From assembly GCA_019095985.1 (NCBI GenBank), contig CM032669.1, positions 34,468,402 through 34,532,401 of the forward strand: a stretch of 64,000 nucleotides of DNA, written 5' to 3'. Positions within the stretch are counted from its first letter, which is position 1; the number at the start of each line of letters is the position of its first letter. Source of the stretch: Streblospio benedicti. Lineage: Eukaryota; Annelida; Polychaeta; Spionida; Spionidae. The notes below the pieces were generated by a model, which had not been told where the DNA came from, searched no databases, and saw only the letters and a program-made list of their open reading frames with translations. Positions 38,400-50,451 of the stretch are shown piece after piece. Both the position numbers and the translations under genes were made by a program.

Positions 38400-38701
38400 G
38401 TAAGTATTGAAATCTTTTGGGTATAGTTATGACAATATTATTTCATAACCTGACAAGTGATGTAGTTCAAATTATGTCTATATCGAAGAAACACATAGTC
38501 CACATTCATAGATGCGGTAAATTTATACCATTTCATATACCAATGTTAAAAGTATAAAATATAATGGGTAAATTATTGTAAATAACTATGTCATCAATGT
38601 ACAAAAGCATATTTCCTTTTTTCCTGTCATGATAGGAGTTACTCAATATATCATTCTCTTGTTTGAGTGAAGTTAACACTTTGTTACTAATTCAATTGTA
38701 G

Positions 38702-38860
38702 GATGTGCTTTCTGCGTCTTAAACTATTGCTAATTGCTATCGAAGCTCGAAGTGAAGATGGATCTGAAAGTTGCATTGCTATTAATCCAGGACCAAATAT
38801 AAAAATAGAAGCAAATACACAGGGATTTTTCATAGCTCAGTCAGCGGATGAAGTTAAAAG
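38702..38860 (+). CDS. Slo1: Slo1 exon: end of RCK1
   Basis: This 159-bp exon encodes [40 protein letters not shown] and [13 protein letters not shown]. It matches fly ELCFSKLKLLLLAIEIK and [19 protein letters not shown]. It receives GA plus G for Glu and leaves AG before gtatat. Confidence 0.97.
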
Positions 38861-39018
38861 GTATATTCAGAATATTCATCTAGTATTACTAATTCTCTTG
38901 TGTTTGCTGAGAATACTCGATTCTGATTGGCAGAGAGGTGGAGTGGAAAAATTCATATCCTACGCTACAAAGTTTAAGACCTAAAATTATGTATAAACAT
39001 GAGAGAAAAAAGGAAATT

Positions 39019-39117
39019 ATACGAGTGGGGGTGAGAGATCAGATGCGAATGAGTTCTGTTAAACCTCACATGAGGTGGGATATTTTTGGATATCTCATCC
39101 CCATCCCCACTTGTATA
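39019..39117 (+). repeat. intronic hairpin upstream of the CKSC exon
   Basis: An imperfect inverted repeat: atacgagtgggggtgagagat pairs with the complement region atctcatccccatcccc-acttgtat, with a small inner palindrome acctcacatgaggt at 39063-39076. It ends about 130 bases before the next acceptor. It could be a short MITE remnant or an RNA structure. Confidence 0.45.
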
Positions 39118-39247
39118 AAAAAAACTATTGTTGGTTATGAATATGTATTAATAAAAAATTGCTTTGGATTGTATAAAAAACATAATTTATCATTTATCAT
39201 AATGACAACTTAAACCAAACATTTATCAGTTATCGTTATTATTTTAG

Positions 39248-39324
39248 GGCGTGCTATTTTTGCAAGTCCTGCCATGGAGATGTGACAGATGAAAGAGCGA
39301 TCAAAAAGTGTCGTTGTAAAACTT
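39248..39324 (+). CDS. Slo1: Slo1 exon: Cys-rich end of RCK1 before the splice-variable linker
   Basis: This 77-bp exon encodes RACYFCKSCHGDVTDERAIK and KCRCKT, matching human [25 protein letters not shown]. It ends with one T before gtgagt; the next exon must complete a Leu codon (human KR-L, fly KN-L). This junction is the main alternative-splicing site of BK genes (STREX and other inserts in vertebrates). Confidence 0.95.
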
Positions 39325-39594
39325 GTGAGTATCATAATTGTCATTGACAAAAAATAGAGATTTAAAAGATTGAGCATCATTATCCTAACTACGCAGTTTA
39401 AGCATGTCTAAAAATATGTAACAATACTACATTTTCACTAATCAGGTGTTTCAAATAATTAGTTAGAGCTAATCTAGAAAGGTAGAACTGTAGGTCCCAA
39501 ATGATGTAGATGTTTTTACACTAGTATCCTAGATGAAGACAGTTTTACTAATGTATCGTTATATTCATTAATCATAACTTATTATTTTCTACAG

Positions 39595-39630
39595 TAAAAT
39601 TATTCAAAGTTGGCGCCACTGCAGTAATAG
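39595..39630 (+). CDS. Slo1: candidate Slo1 cassette exon 1 in the RCK linker
   Basis: A 36-bp exon candidate after attattttctacag and before gtaccc. With the incoming T it reads LKLFKVGATAVI plus one base, so it enters and leaves in the same phase. The Leu codon split matches the family. The donor is weaker than its neighbours, and a longer reading past it stays open to a stop near 39718. Confidence 0.5.
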
Positions 39631-40381
39631 GTACCCCTAAAACACAAGCACTTGTAGCTTGCACTGTACTTGTTTTGGTTTTCATGAATACTAATCTCTT
39701 ATGTATAAGTTGTAATTAGCGATGGTACTAACATCATCACATTCAAATTCCTTTTTTTCAATATCCATGAACAGGTATCTTGCAGGCGACAAAAATGTTT
39801 TATTGGCGTTTTTCTAGCAGTGATAATGCTGTAATTTCTGCATTTGTAGAAAGTCTACAAAGTCTGGTGAAACTAGATCTGCATTTTTTTTCTACAATCC
39901 CACTGTTATGACTTTACAACTCTTGGTTTTATCAACTATTTCTATTATTTCTTTAAACAAAAGAGAGATTGTAAAGTTTGTAGCATCAACAAAACACCCT
40001 TTTCTGTCAATGCCATCTATTTGCATCATATGCAAATAGAGGTACTGAAAAGGGTGTTCCTTGTATAAATATTGTACTGGAGAGAGTAACGTGTTTAGCT
40101 ACACACGTGATGGCTTCATTTCAGCTGTACCCAATGCTGTACTATACTGACATGCTGCTACTTAGCAATGTAGACTTAGGGATCTTTACACATTCGTTCC
40201 TGTGTCCACTTTTGTAGATAAACTTATCACACTAATTCAATTAATTTTTTAATATTTCATTTTTTTTTTCCGTCTGTGATTATTTTGTGCAAATGTTGTG
40301 TCTTAATAATTGCAAATTATCATCGATTGTGGAAATAATGTGAGAGTGTTCTTATAAACTCTTTTTTAATTATTTCCATAG

Positions 40382-40393
40382 TAACTCAGATTG
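40382..40393 (+). CDS. Slo1: candidate Slo1 12-nt microexon in the RCK linker
   Basis: taactcagattg lies between a pyrimidine-rich acceptor (tttccatag) and a strong donor (gtaagttt). With the incoming T it reads Leu-Thr-Gln-Ile plus one base, keeping phase and starting with the same split Leu as the 39595 exon. This suggests alternative cassettes at the STREX-equivalent site. A 12-base match could arise by chance, so confidence is moderate. Confidence 0.4.
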
Positions 40394-41195
40394 GTAAGTT
40401 TTGAATTAAGCATGAAGTGATATCCCGACAGCTAATCTATACATTACAAGAAGCTGTCATCTCATTTTTACAATTATTTTTTATAATAATTACTTGCTTT
40501 GGTAATGCCAAATTATGACAATCATTTTTTTCAACCCCTTCATTATCCTCTGCTTTATTCAAGTAATACAACACATCAATTAAACAGTGCATTTGAATTC
40601 ACATTTTTTCTCTCTCAGATAGTTGCTTGTGTGTATTTTCTATATTATTCATCATAGTGTTTTGAGATAATACTTGCACTTCATAATCTATATACAATGT
40701 TGAAATTAGCTTGTACAACTTGTAACCTCTTATTCCCCAAAATAAATTAACATTGTTTTTTATTGGGAACTTGTCAAACAGTCAATTTTTTCGAAAGTGA
40801 ATATTTTCTGAATACATACTGGTAAGCCACTAGAGTCAGAAAAATACAATGGGATTTGAGGAAAGTGTATGAAATATGATTTAAATGTTCAGTAGTTATG
40901 AAACTTTCACCAGCATTGCATGAACATGGTCTAAGTAGCATTAATTAAAATATATCTGATACTTTTTAAACTATTGCTAAAATCAATGGTATCTCATCAA
41001 AGTTAAATGATAGAGCAAGTTGCATCCCAAGTTATCATTGAGAATGAAGAATGTGCTTGTATTGATGACTAATTTACAACATTGTATGTACATTGTATTG
41101 AAATTTCATTATTCACTTATAACTACTTTATTACTCTTTTATTCAGATTATGATTTATTCTATGTTAGCAGCACTATAACTCAAACTGCATGACA

Positions 41196-41295
41196 NNNNN
41201 NNNNNNNNNNNNNNNNNNNNNNNNNNNNNNNNNNNNNNNNNNNNNNNNNNNNNNNNNNNNNNNNNNNNNNNNNNNNNNNNNNNNNNNNNNNNNNN
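41196..41295. other. assembly gap of exactly 100 N
   Basis: Exactly 100 undetermined bases, a conventional placeholder for a gap of unknown size. It lies in the alternatively spliced linker region of the channel gene. Confidence 0.99.
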
Positions 41296-41432
41296 CGTTA
41301 TTCCTGTCATCTTGAAATAATTTGCTCATCTCAAATCTAATGTTGAAAGAAGTAAAATGAATCATGCTGCTTTGACATGGTCATGGATGTAAAGCTATGA
41401 ATCCCATAAGAGGTTATTTTTACTAATAACTG

Positions 41433-41640
41433 GCAATCAATCAATCAATCAATCAAACCCTAAATTCATTTGGTCAACCCCAGGGGTTAGGCCTAATTTT
41501 GTATTCCTCAATTCGAGGGTGTGCCCTGGCTGGCTATGTCACAACCGTCCCCTCCAAGTTTTTCTGTTATTTGGATCTGTTTGATTCATACCCAGACATG
41601 CTAGATCTTTTTGCACAACTGTGTCCCATGTCTGCTTTTC
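41433..41640 (-). repeat. SINE-like dispersed repeat, copy 3, with (TTGA)n tail
   Basis: Read on the minus strand it gives gcatgtctgggtatg, agccagccagg, gaattgaggaatacaaaatt and aaatttagggtttga, followed by (ttga)n. This matches copies 1 and 2 in order. The clean TTGA tail (41435-41456 on the + strand as tcaa repeats) defines the 3' end and suggests retroposition. Confidence 0.7.
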
Positions 41641-43838
41641 ATAGCGATTTATTAACTACATGAGTACTGGGAATACACGAATGCTATTTTGTAGATATTT
41701 CTTCAGTATGAGTACATGTAGTTGTAAGAGAATCAACATATTTATTTTCAGGAATGCGGCAGGATCTGTATTAGCAGCATTAGTTCTGTAATGTCTTGGT
41801 CATTGCTATACGTTGTTGCACACTGCATGTTCTGTATTGAATAATTGTTCAATGTTTTGGGTGCATTATGTGAGCTGCAATATTTTATACACAAAACTGT
41901 CCAACATTTTTTTTAAATGGAAACAAAGATTTTTTTACTTCCAAAAACATGCAACTTTAATTATAAATGGATCACTTTTAATAATTCAGAACTATCCTTA
42001 AAATAAATTAGCAGCGTAAGACATATTTATCAATGCGATTATTGTGCTTCAAGGCCTCAAGAATATATGTTAATTGTTATGAATACTCATTGTTTATTTA
42101 TACCGGTATATACCTCTTGACTTTTTAAAGTTATTTTTTATTATTTAATGAAATCATTCAATTACGTACTGCATAAATGTTTAAGTGATAAATGAATGTT
42201 TGAAAGAATGCTTTTGTACTATTTTTTTAACGATTTTGTGAATAAAAGAGACCTGGGTGCTTGGATGGTCATTTAGACCAGTACATATACCCCGAATGAA
42301 TATAAGTTATACCATTACATAGCTGTTCAACCTCATAGAATCTATGGAGCATTGCAAAACTGTCATCTTATAAGTAAATGTTATGTTTAAAAAAAATGAT
42401 GACTGGCTGTTTTGTAGGTCTCATATACTTCAATATGTGCTAATATTAAATCTAGACTTTTAATAATATTGTACATGGTATAATTGTCTAGAATTGACAT
42501 TTTAAGCAAGACCACCTTAAATCTTTTGTAATCTGCTAAGTATGAATTTTATAAATTGCAATATCAGACTAAAAGAGATATAACCTTTGTATTACCCCAT
42601 GTCAGCATTCAAAAAAGCATTTGCCAACAAGTTAGAGATGCTATACACATTTTCTAGTGGGCTGGTATAGCTTTTCTATCTTTTTATTCAAACTACACAG
42701 TTACAGTATGTAGCCTGATAATAGTGGATAGAAATAAAATACCGGTATATATGTTGAAATATAACAAATACTGACAATTTCAGTTGTAGTTTAATATACG
42801 AAAAGATAAAATCCAGTATTAATTTAATAGTTTTATGTGAACGTAACAACAAAAATAACAATCATTCATACACCATCCATACTACCCAACTAAAATGTTA
42901 TGTTTGATTTGTTAATCACAATTGTTGCTTTATTGCTGTACCTGACTCACATACAATTCAATTAAAATCATATTTTTACATGTTTCTGTTTCTACGTTTA
43001 CAGCAAATGAAACAACAATAGACAGTCACATGTTTTGAATTATAAAATAATTTTAATATGTTGAATAAAGTTATTAGACACAAGCATAGCATGTTGTTTA
43101 GCACACAGAAACTTACAATTTAACTCGTAAACTTCGATCATATTCCCTTTGACTAGCAAATGCACGGATCTTGGTTTGACAGACGAAAGGGATACGATTT
43201 TCTTTGAAAGATAGCAGTTTGGAAGTAAAAATTTAAGTTTATGTGTACCAAACAACATGTTTGCATCTAACAATGATGAATCTATAAACTATAAACTTGA
43301 CTTAATTAAATAAAGTTATTTGGCATGATTTATTAATGCATGTATACTACAAGGAATCGAGAAATCCTATCAAGTTATTCCGTGATATCACCCAATTAAA
43401 AAGGCGTTCCTCTATGGTTTATGAATATGCTAATTTTTGTACCTTCCATATTTTTCATAGTTGCTTGGATCATTTTGTTGTGCATTGTATTCTAACTAGT
43501 TACTACTATTAGGCTAATGCAATTAAAATATGTATTTGTGTCTTCCTTGCTTTTTGATTTCATATAATATTAGTAGATCTTTCCCTATTAATAATGTTAT
43601 CGTAAATGACCATATATAGCGTAACTGATTGTTTTCCAAACAAAGATTAATTTTATATAACAAATGAATATGCTCTTATATTCTGAGTTGTATTTCGAGT
43701 AGATATTCACAAATAGTTTTAAAAACTTACAACTTACTAGTACCTTAAGGTGTCTTGGTTACTTGTTTAAAACACTTTATTTTTATTTGCATTTGTTTAT
43801 GTTCCATTTTCATTTTCACAAGTTATTTCTCATTTCAG

Positions 43839-43907
43839 CTCTAGCATGAAAGGTGGCGTTGTAGCAGATGACAAAGATTCAGATCGTCAATCATTACTTA
43901 GCAGAAA
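43839..43907 (+). CDS. Slo1: candidate Slo1 linker exon between RCK1 and RCK2
   Basis: A 69-bp exon after ttctcatttcag and before gtagga. In the only frame that joins downstream it reads SSMKGGVVADDKDSDRQSLL and SRK, hydrophilic and Ser/Asp-rich like the disordered RCK linker. It enters and leaves with two carried bases, so it could be a cassette. The other two frames hit stops at once. The sequence itself is not conserved with fly or human. Confidence 0.75.
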
Positions 43908-44792
43908 GTAGGAACTAAAAATATGAACTGAATAAACCTTTTATGGAAATTTCCTATTACTTGAGATCTGACAAAAAATGTCTGGCTTGGAATACTCAAA
44001 TGACATGAATAATCTTATAGTAAGAGTTCAAATAATATCATAAAAGCCTTTGAATGTTTTAAAATCAAAATCAAGTGGCTCATTCATGTTCACTTGTTCA
44101 TACATTTTTTGTCTGGCATCAATGTCCACACTCACAACTGTTTTTGCTCTTTCTTCAATCTTGCACAAGTTGAAAAAAATATGTGTACCATAATAACATA
44201 ATTATCAAACAGGTTTTATGATGAAAGATAATCTTACCATTGCTTGCAAAATGTATCAGCATGAGAGTACATTTTATTTGTCCTCCTTCAACATGATTAA
44301 AAAGAATCTGCATGGCTGACATTAACGAAGCACAGATATTGAATTGACTGACTAAGCCGAATGTAATTATATGATTATTTGATGAATATATTCTATCCCA
44401 GTTAAACATTGTGGTCATGAATTCCAATAATGAAAATAAACTCGATAAACTACTAAACAATAAATTCTCCAAGTACAATGTATATGTACGTGTAGGTGTG
44501 TGTTTTAGTGTTCTTGCATGGTTTCATTCACTGATTAAATTGCACATTGATAATGTAATTATTGTATCACTTGTATTCATATACTGATTTACAAATAGGA
44601 AAAAAATGGTATCAAAACTCCGAAGATTAAGTGTTTTTTATTACTTTCAGTGTATTATTATGATTTTAATATTTGTGTAAAAATTGGAACTGACTATTAT
44701 TTAGTTCTTTGTTGTCTTGTTTATAATCTGTTTGGTCTGAATGATACAGTTATATTAAACATTCAAAATTATATATTATTTTTTCCCTTTAG
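43908..44792 (+). other. intron before RCK2
   Basis: 0.9 kb of AT-rich sequence; a 107-codon open frame on the other strand (44155-44478) has no recognisable domain. Nothing else is seen. Confidence 0.85.
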
Positions 44793-44952
44793 ACCTTCCA
44801 GTCCAACCAGTCAAAGTGCCCCAAATGTGATACCTGCCATAGAAATGAAACCACCAGATGATTCAAGATCATCAGACAATGATCCTCGAAAGTTTGACTC
44901 AACAGGAATGTTTCACTGGTGTCCAGAGCAAACTTTAGAATCGTGCCTTGTG
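44793..44952 (+). CDS. Slo1: Slo1 exon: linker end and RCK2 entry
   Basis: This 160-bp exon after ttttttccctttag encodes PSSPTSQSAPNVIPAIEMKP, PDDSRSSDNDPRKFDSTGMF and HWCPEQTLESCLV. KFDSTGMFHWC corresponds to the invariant KYDSTGMFHWC that starts RCK2. It takes two bases from upstream and ends in phase 0 before gtaaat. Confidence 0.97.
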
Positions 44953-45248
44953 GTAAATAATTTGTTTACTAGTACTGTTATGTAAAGTGGATATATTTAT
45001 GCTCGTATCTTTATTGGAATCATCTATCCAGATATTATTGATTGAAAAAAAAATTTTTTTTAGCCTTACTTATAAGATGAATTTGTGGATAATTCGAGTA
45101 ATTTCCATTTCCCTTCATGTTATTTTACATTATAAATCATTTGGATAACTCAATTTTAAATGTACGCCATTCAAGTTTGTTCTAAACGAGTCCAACTGTC
45201 TTTAATTTTTTTTGTATTGATATGTAGAATCACAACATGCTATTGCAG

Positions 45249-45473
45249 GATCGTGATCAAGCAGCATCGACAGTCCTCAGCAGCCATGTTGTTGTCTGTC
45301 TTTTTGCTGATCATGACTCGCCCCTGATTGGACTTCGAAACCTCATCATGCCTCTCAGGGCATCCAACTTCCACACAAATGAGCTCAAGCCTGTTGTTAT
45401 TGTAGGCAACAAAGATTACATAGCCAAAGAATGGCGAAACCTCTGCAACTTCCCTCTCATCTATATATTAGAC
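45249..45473 (+). CDS. Slo1: Slo1 exon: RCK2 first Rossmann half
   Basis: This 225-bp, phase 0/0 exon encodes [60 protein letters not shown] and [31 protein letters not shown] is a family hallmark. The donor is gac|gtgaga. Confidence 0.98.
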
Positions 45474-45676
45474 GTGAGAACACATAGATTTTTTTATATA
45501 TCGGCTGTAATAAGTCAGCTCTGTTACATTGTGCGTACCTCAGAATTTGAATGAGTGATACATGTATACCAAATGTCAAATGCTGCCAAAGTGTTATCTA
45601 CATGTAATAATCGATATAATTTGATTATGTGAATATTGCGATTATTTTCATTTCTATCATACCATTCTAACTGTAG

Positions 45677-45878
45677 GGCTTACCTCTGAACCGTGCTAAC
45701 CTACGTGCAGTAAACATCAACCTTTGTGATATGTGTGTGATCCTGTCAGCCCGTAAAACGAATATGGATGACAGCAACCTAGTGGACAAAGAAGCTATTC
45801 TGTGTTCACTCAACATCAAGGCTATGACCTTTGATGACACTACAGGACTTCTCCAAGCCTCTTCACAAGCCAATGCAG
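45677..45878 (+). CDS. Slo1: Slo1 exon: RCK2, ending at a GC donor
   Basis: This 202-bp exon encodes [60 protein letters not shown] and ASSQANA. It matches fly SPLSRADLRAVNVNLCDMC and [20 protein letters not shown]. It must end with one base, and the only phase-correct site is gcag|gcaagg, a GC-AG type donor with otherwise perfect consensus. Reading past it gives a non-conserved tail and a stop. Confidence 0.95.
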
Positions 45879-46042
45879 GCAAGGACTTTAAACGCAGATA
45901 CGTTTCGACTAGCTGCAAAGAACAAAACAAAACCCCTCAGATATTATCTTAATAAGCAGTATTTTCTTTTTGTTCAACTACAATGATGCATTAATATGTC
46001 ATCAACTTAATATATGTGAAACAAAATTCTTCATCATTAAAG

Positions 46043-46144
46043 GTTTTCTACCGACTGGCTTTGAACCACTGGGAGGTCCACCTGCAAAGCAAGCACCGCG
46101 AGGCTGCCACTCTGGGAATGATATACCCATGGTGACAGAGTTAG
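46043..46144 (+). CDS. Slo1: Slo1 exon: RCK2 linker
   Basis: This 102-bp exon encodes FLPTGFEPLGGPPAKQAPRG and CHSGNDIPMVTEL. NDIPMVTEL corresponds to GVNIPIITELV in human and GANVPMITELV in fly; the preceding part is variable, as in the family. It enters and leaves with one carried base. The acceptor (tcatcattaaag) has a weak pyrimidine tract. Confidence 0.93.
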
Positions 46145-46150
46145 GTATGA

Positions 46151-46387
<237 letters not shown>

Positions 46388-46775
46388 TAAGATATGTAAT
46401 GTGCTGACAGCAAGTTCATGGAGTAGCATTTTTTTAAAAATGGTACTGAATATCAAAATAAAAATTGTAGGAATGAAACACTATTTTGTTGCCGGATCTA
46501 CATTGCAATTTTTATAATTCTGATTGGTTTAGATAATAATGAACACTTACATGAAAATGGCATTTTTTTCAGTCTCTGACAGAGTCAGACATTTTAAACA
46601 AGCCTAGATTGGGGATTAGGTACCATGATTAGAACAGCAGTATTTTAATTCGCATACACATGGCTAGTCATTTTGGTTACAAATAAAAAATATATATCGT
46701 ATTATTTTACGTAACTAATGCATTAATTTATGTAACTAATGCATTAATTCCCATAACTAATGCACTATAACGCCA

Positions 46776-47447
46776 TTATTCTGCTGATATCAATTTTATT
46801 CCACAATCTTTTGACAGATACTAAATTTTTTCCCCCAAGACACCTATTTAAAAAATTATAAGAAATGCTTTAAAGTAAAATGCGGCACCTACACAAAGAG
46901 TTTCATGCTTCTAAGTAACCGAGAAAGATATGCACACTTACAGAAATTTAATAATTTTCAAACTTTGAGTTTCCTAATATACTAATTTGAATCAGGTAAA
47001 GCTAAATTAAAATGTAAAGAACAATTGTAACAGCAATTTGCATAGTTGGGACTGCCACTCACCTAAATCAGTGAAGGAAATTGTTCCTTTGGTTGGCTCA
47101 TAATATTCAAATGCATAGGAGATTATACAAAACCATTGATGATTTTACAGTGATTGGATGTGAAATCTTGTGCTAATATTGTGATTATTTAAATAAAAAA
47201 TATTAACACAGCTGTTCCAATCATTGTCCATGTGCCTCTTACCAAAATGGCTTACAAAGTTATTCTATTCAAATTTTCTCAAAGTATGCGCATCTTTCCA
47301 AGTTATGTAGTAACACAAAAATTCTAATGTGGGTGCGGCATTTTAGTGTGAATCATTTCCAATAATTTAAAGAATAAGCGTCTAAGGTAAAAAAACATTA
47401 AAAGTCGAAAAGTAGTGGAGTAAAATTGGTGTCAGCACAATAATTAC
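46776..47447. mobile_element. foldback element with two related arms
   Basis: The left arm (about 46776-47030) and the reverse complement of the right arm (about 47215-47447) share ordered words: ccaattttactcca, attggaaatgattcaca, atgccgcacc, acataacttggaaagat, gcacactta and aatttcaa. The ends resemble the gtgctgaca ends of the surrounding element. It is inverted relative to a sister copy at 50934-51975. Confidence 0.65.
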
Positions 47448-48784
47448 TCTTTATTTGTATAATCCTGACTTTGAACGTGAAATGTTCTCATTATTTCACA
47501 TAACTTACGCATCCTACTTCCCTCGCAGACCCATGCCATAGCGGCCCTTACTTGTTTGTGCCTGCTAGCCCATGGCGGTAAATCATAGATGATCCACTGA
47601 TGTATGTCACTTTCTCTGACCCCTGTCAGCCTGCGGGTGTGTGGGCTTGTAATGACACTCCATCAGCAACACTGTCTGACACTCTGGCACTATGGCATCC
47701 AGAGTGATAGAGGAACCAGACATGTGTGTTTCCAGAACTAAGGTAACCAGGACTAAGGTAATGCCTGCGTTGTCCTCGGGCCGGTGGAAGCCGTGTTTGG
47801 CCGTAACCTGTGGTCAAGGCCTACTGGTCTTATTCTGGCATGAATCCTTCCAGCAAGGTCAAATATCGACAACCTCAAATGTGTCTACCCTGGTGACTGC
47901 ATAGATAGTCTTGCATGCCTCTATGGACTACAATGCTATGAAAAGGAGAGTTCCAGGGTGATGCTTTAGCATTATGCTTTGACATTCTGTGGCGTAAAAA
48001 CTACCAATTGTAATCACCCATTACGGACTCATATCAAGTCTACCTCTCAGCTTCTCAAGTGGACTTTGGATGTATTCTATTCTGCCTTTTAGGCGGTAGA
48101 TGTTGCCTAAGGGCCCTTGTACGTCTGCCTGAAGAAGGATGTCACCAAGTGCCACTTCAGGTATCCTGGTTAATGAAGTGCCATCCAACTGAAACAGCAT
48201 CCTATAGGGCTGCTGATTCGGAAAGTGGCTGTTGAATACCCGCTCTGGATGTTGACATCTCATCAATCGAGTCGATTTAAGCTGCCTGCCAAGTTCAGGG
48301 TCCGGATTTGCTGTATCAGACCATTGACACATTCATTGGATGGCCAGTATGACGCTACGGAATACGGAGATGGCTACCTGGCTAAGGAAGAAGATCATCT
48401 TATTATGGCAAGTGCTGGTAATCCAGAAATGCTCAGCTTAACTGACATGGGGAGGCAGCATTTTTGGTCTCCAGGACTCCATGGAAAGGTGCTTCGTACT
48501 TACTTACTGTACAACTGTGGGGTATGGCACTATGCTGTACATAGCATCTGTAGGGAATGCACATGCCAGCAAAGGGGATATTTTCCTCACCTATGTCTCA
48601 GGGCATGGAGAAGACCCAGAGCAACTACGCAAGCAGGTGACTACTGATGGAGGACATGTGCCTGTGCAGGAGATAGCGTTCCAATGATCCCCTGTGTACA
48701 GGAGATTGTACTTTCCATTTTTGAGGCTTCCACCTAATTGCTTAGGCATCTGATTTCAGAGATATCCACAGTTAAAAGCATTTG

Positions 48785-48955
48785 CCATCTTCTGGGAGGT
48801 CTGGCGTTGCTAGCAGCAGCCTTTCGGGTGGTCTGCCATCCGGATAAGCAGTCTTCTAGGAGGTCTGACATCTGCAGAAGCCGTTGTCTGGGAGATCTGG
48901 CTTCTGGAGCTGCCACCATCTGAGGAGTCTGCCATCCGATGTCGTAGCCATCCAT
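48785..48955. repeat. about five degenerate units of roughly 32 bp
   Basis: Successive units resemble cttctgggaggtctggc followed by a ctgcagaagcc-like half: starts near 48788, 48822, 48851, 48883 and 48914. It lies inside the GC-richer transposon body. The open frames across it on both strands reflect the repeat. Confidence 0.55.
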
Positions 48956-50451
48956 GCTGAGACCTCCAGTGTATTCTAAACTCAGTTTAGATGATCACTG
49001 GTTCCACTGCCAACCACAGGAACTCTTGAAATTGAGGAAGTCAAGCAAGTACAAGGGTGCGAAGATTGCCACACTGTGACCTTAACAGTTAACATCCATG
49101 TCACCACTTTATAGTGTCCTGTTGTCTGGATAATTGGAGCACAGGCTTTTGGTCTGGCGGTGCTTGGGTGAACTACTATACAGGTTCGGATACTGTAATG
49201 CTATTCACCATCTCAGCTAGCTACAGTATCCCGTTTGCAACTGGTGAAACTAGCTTGAATTTGGTTTGTTGGTCTTCCCCTTTTTCACATGAGCAGTTTT
49301 TACAGGAGAGACTCAGTACTTTACTGCAAAAAGATGAACAGATGGATTGCCTCTTTGTCTGCTTGGTATGGCACTTGATGTCATTCTACTGGCGTATTGC
49401 ACTGAACCTTCTCATGGCAAGTGCTACAGACATTGGCAAATGCACCAATGGCTCTGTCTGATGAGCAGTATTGTGGTGTGTCCCATCCGTATTATCTGCT
49501 CTTGTGTGTAATGTATGTGGAAATGTCGTAATTCTTGCATTCTTTACAGATGCTGCCTAGGAACATTACTCTTCGCTTGTAGGCACGGAAAAGTAGAACC
49601 CAGCTCTGGATTCTTCCTCTGATGGGACTCACTCGAGGGAGAAGCTTCCGATGGAGGACTCACAGAATGTGAGTTAAGTTTCCACTAACCAAGCTAGTCC
49701 CGTACAAGCGGATGAACTTGGAAAGTGAAAACAAGGGGAGAGTGTGACAAAAATCCTTTCCTCACTCTCTTTAAGAGTCCGTTCGAGTAGGTTTCCCTGC
49801 TAAGGTGGTTACTAACGTAAAAAAGTCTCTCTGTGCTAGTAGTATTGTACCAGTTAGGATTAGGGCTTTCCCTGCTGTCACACTCAAGAGGTTGTGTTGG
49901 TTCTTAGACTCGTATCATGACGTTCCAGGCGAAAAGCAGCACTTTCAGCCTAGTCACCGTACTGAGCGGTTTAGGGTGGACAAACTTCTCTGGGAGAGGA
50001 CCCGTATTACACTATCTTTTGGTAACTCCTCTTTAAGCAGGATATCCCTGTGGAGTGGCACAGCCATAGGCATCACAGGATATCCATGTGCAGAGTGGGA
50101 CGTGCTAGTCTTGGTCACATAGGCGTAGACTCGCTTATTGCACCAATGGGTTGACCAGCCTACAGTGATATGCAATGTTACACACCATTACGAACCTTAG
50201 TGGATCCTTCCCTACCTAAAAATCGCTAGGTAACCAGATGCCTGAATTTATTCCTAAATGGTAACTCTGGGGATTTGCTTCATGGACTATTTGGGACTAT
50301 TTCACGTCGGTAGTTTATGTATCTTGTTATACTAGCGCATAATAAAAAATGTATTGCAAAACTATGCATAATATTGCAAAAAAAAAATATTTTACTAAAA
50401 CGAAAATGAGCTCATACTATTATGTAAACCAATCAGAATAATAAAAATTGC

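Larger units (their letters stand above)
39325..43838 (+). other. 4.5-kb variable-linker intron region with assembly gap
   Basis: It contains the two cassette candidates, a reverse SINE-like copy and the N gap. Phases show that at least one further exon of length 3n+1 must lie here or in the gap, because upstream exons leave one base while the 43839 and 44793 exons need two. I could not identify it. Confidence 0.7.

Noticed and set aside
39775-39866. 92-bp open segment after atgaacag as a possible missing linker exon
   Set aside because: Its length and every alternative donor examined leave the wrong phase for the downstream exons, and the peptide shows no similarity to BK linkers.
41752-41787. 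36-bp exon-like segment after tttattttcag in the linker region
   Set aside because: Both possible incoming one-base phases (T or G) hit a stop codon, and the putative donor gtaatg is weak.
42999-43034. Possible linker exon after tctacgtttacag
   Set aside because: It reaches a stop within 12 codons in the only usable phase and no adequate donor is present.
44155-44478. 107-codon minus-strand open frame
   Set aside because: It lies in an intron, has no recognisable domain, and no splice or repeat context supports it.
48225-48647. 140-codon open frame in the GC-richer transposon body, with others on both strands
   Set aside because: No recognisable domain or motif; treated only as part of an old decayed element rather than as a gene.
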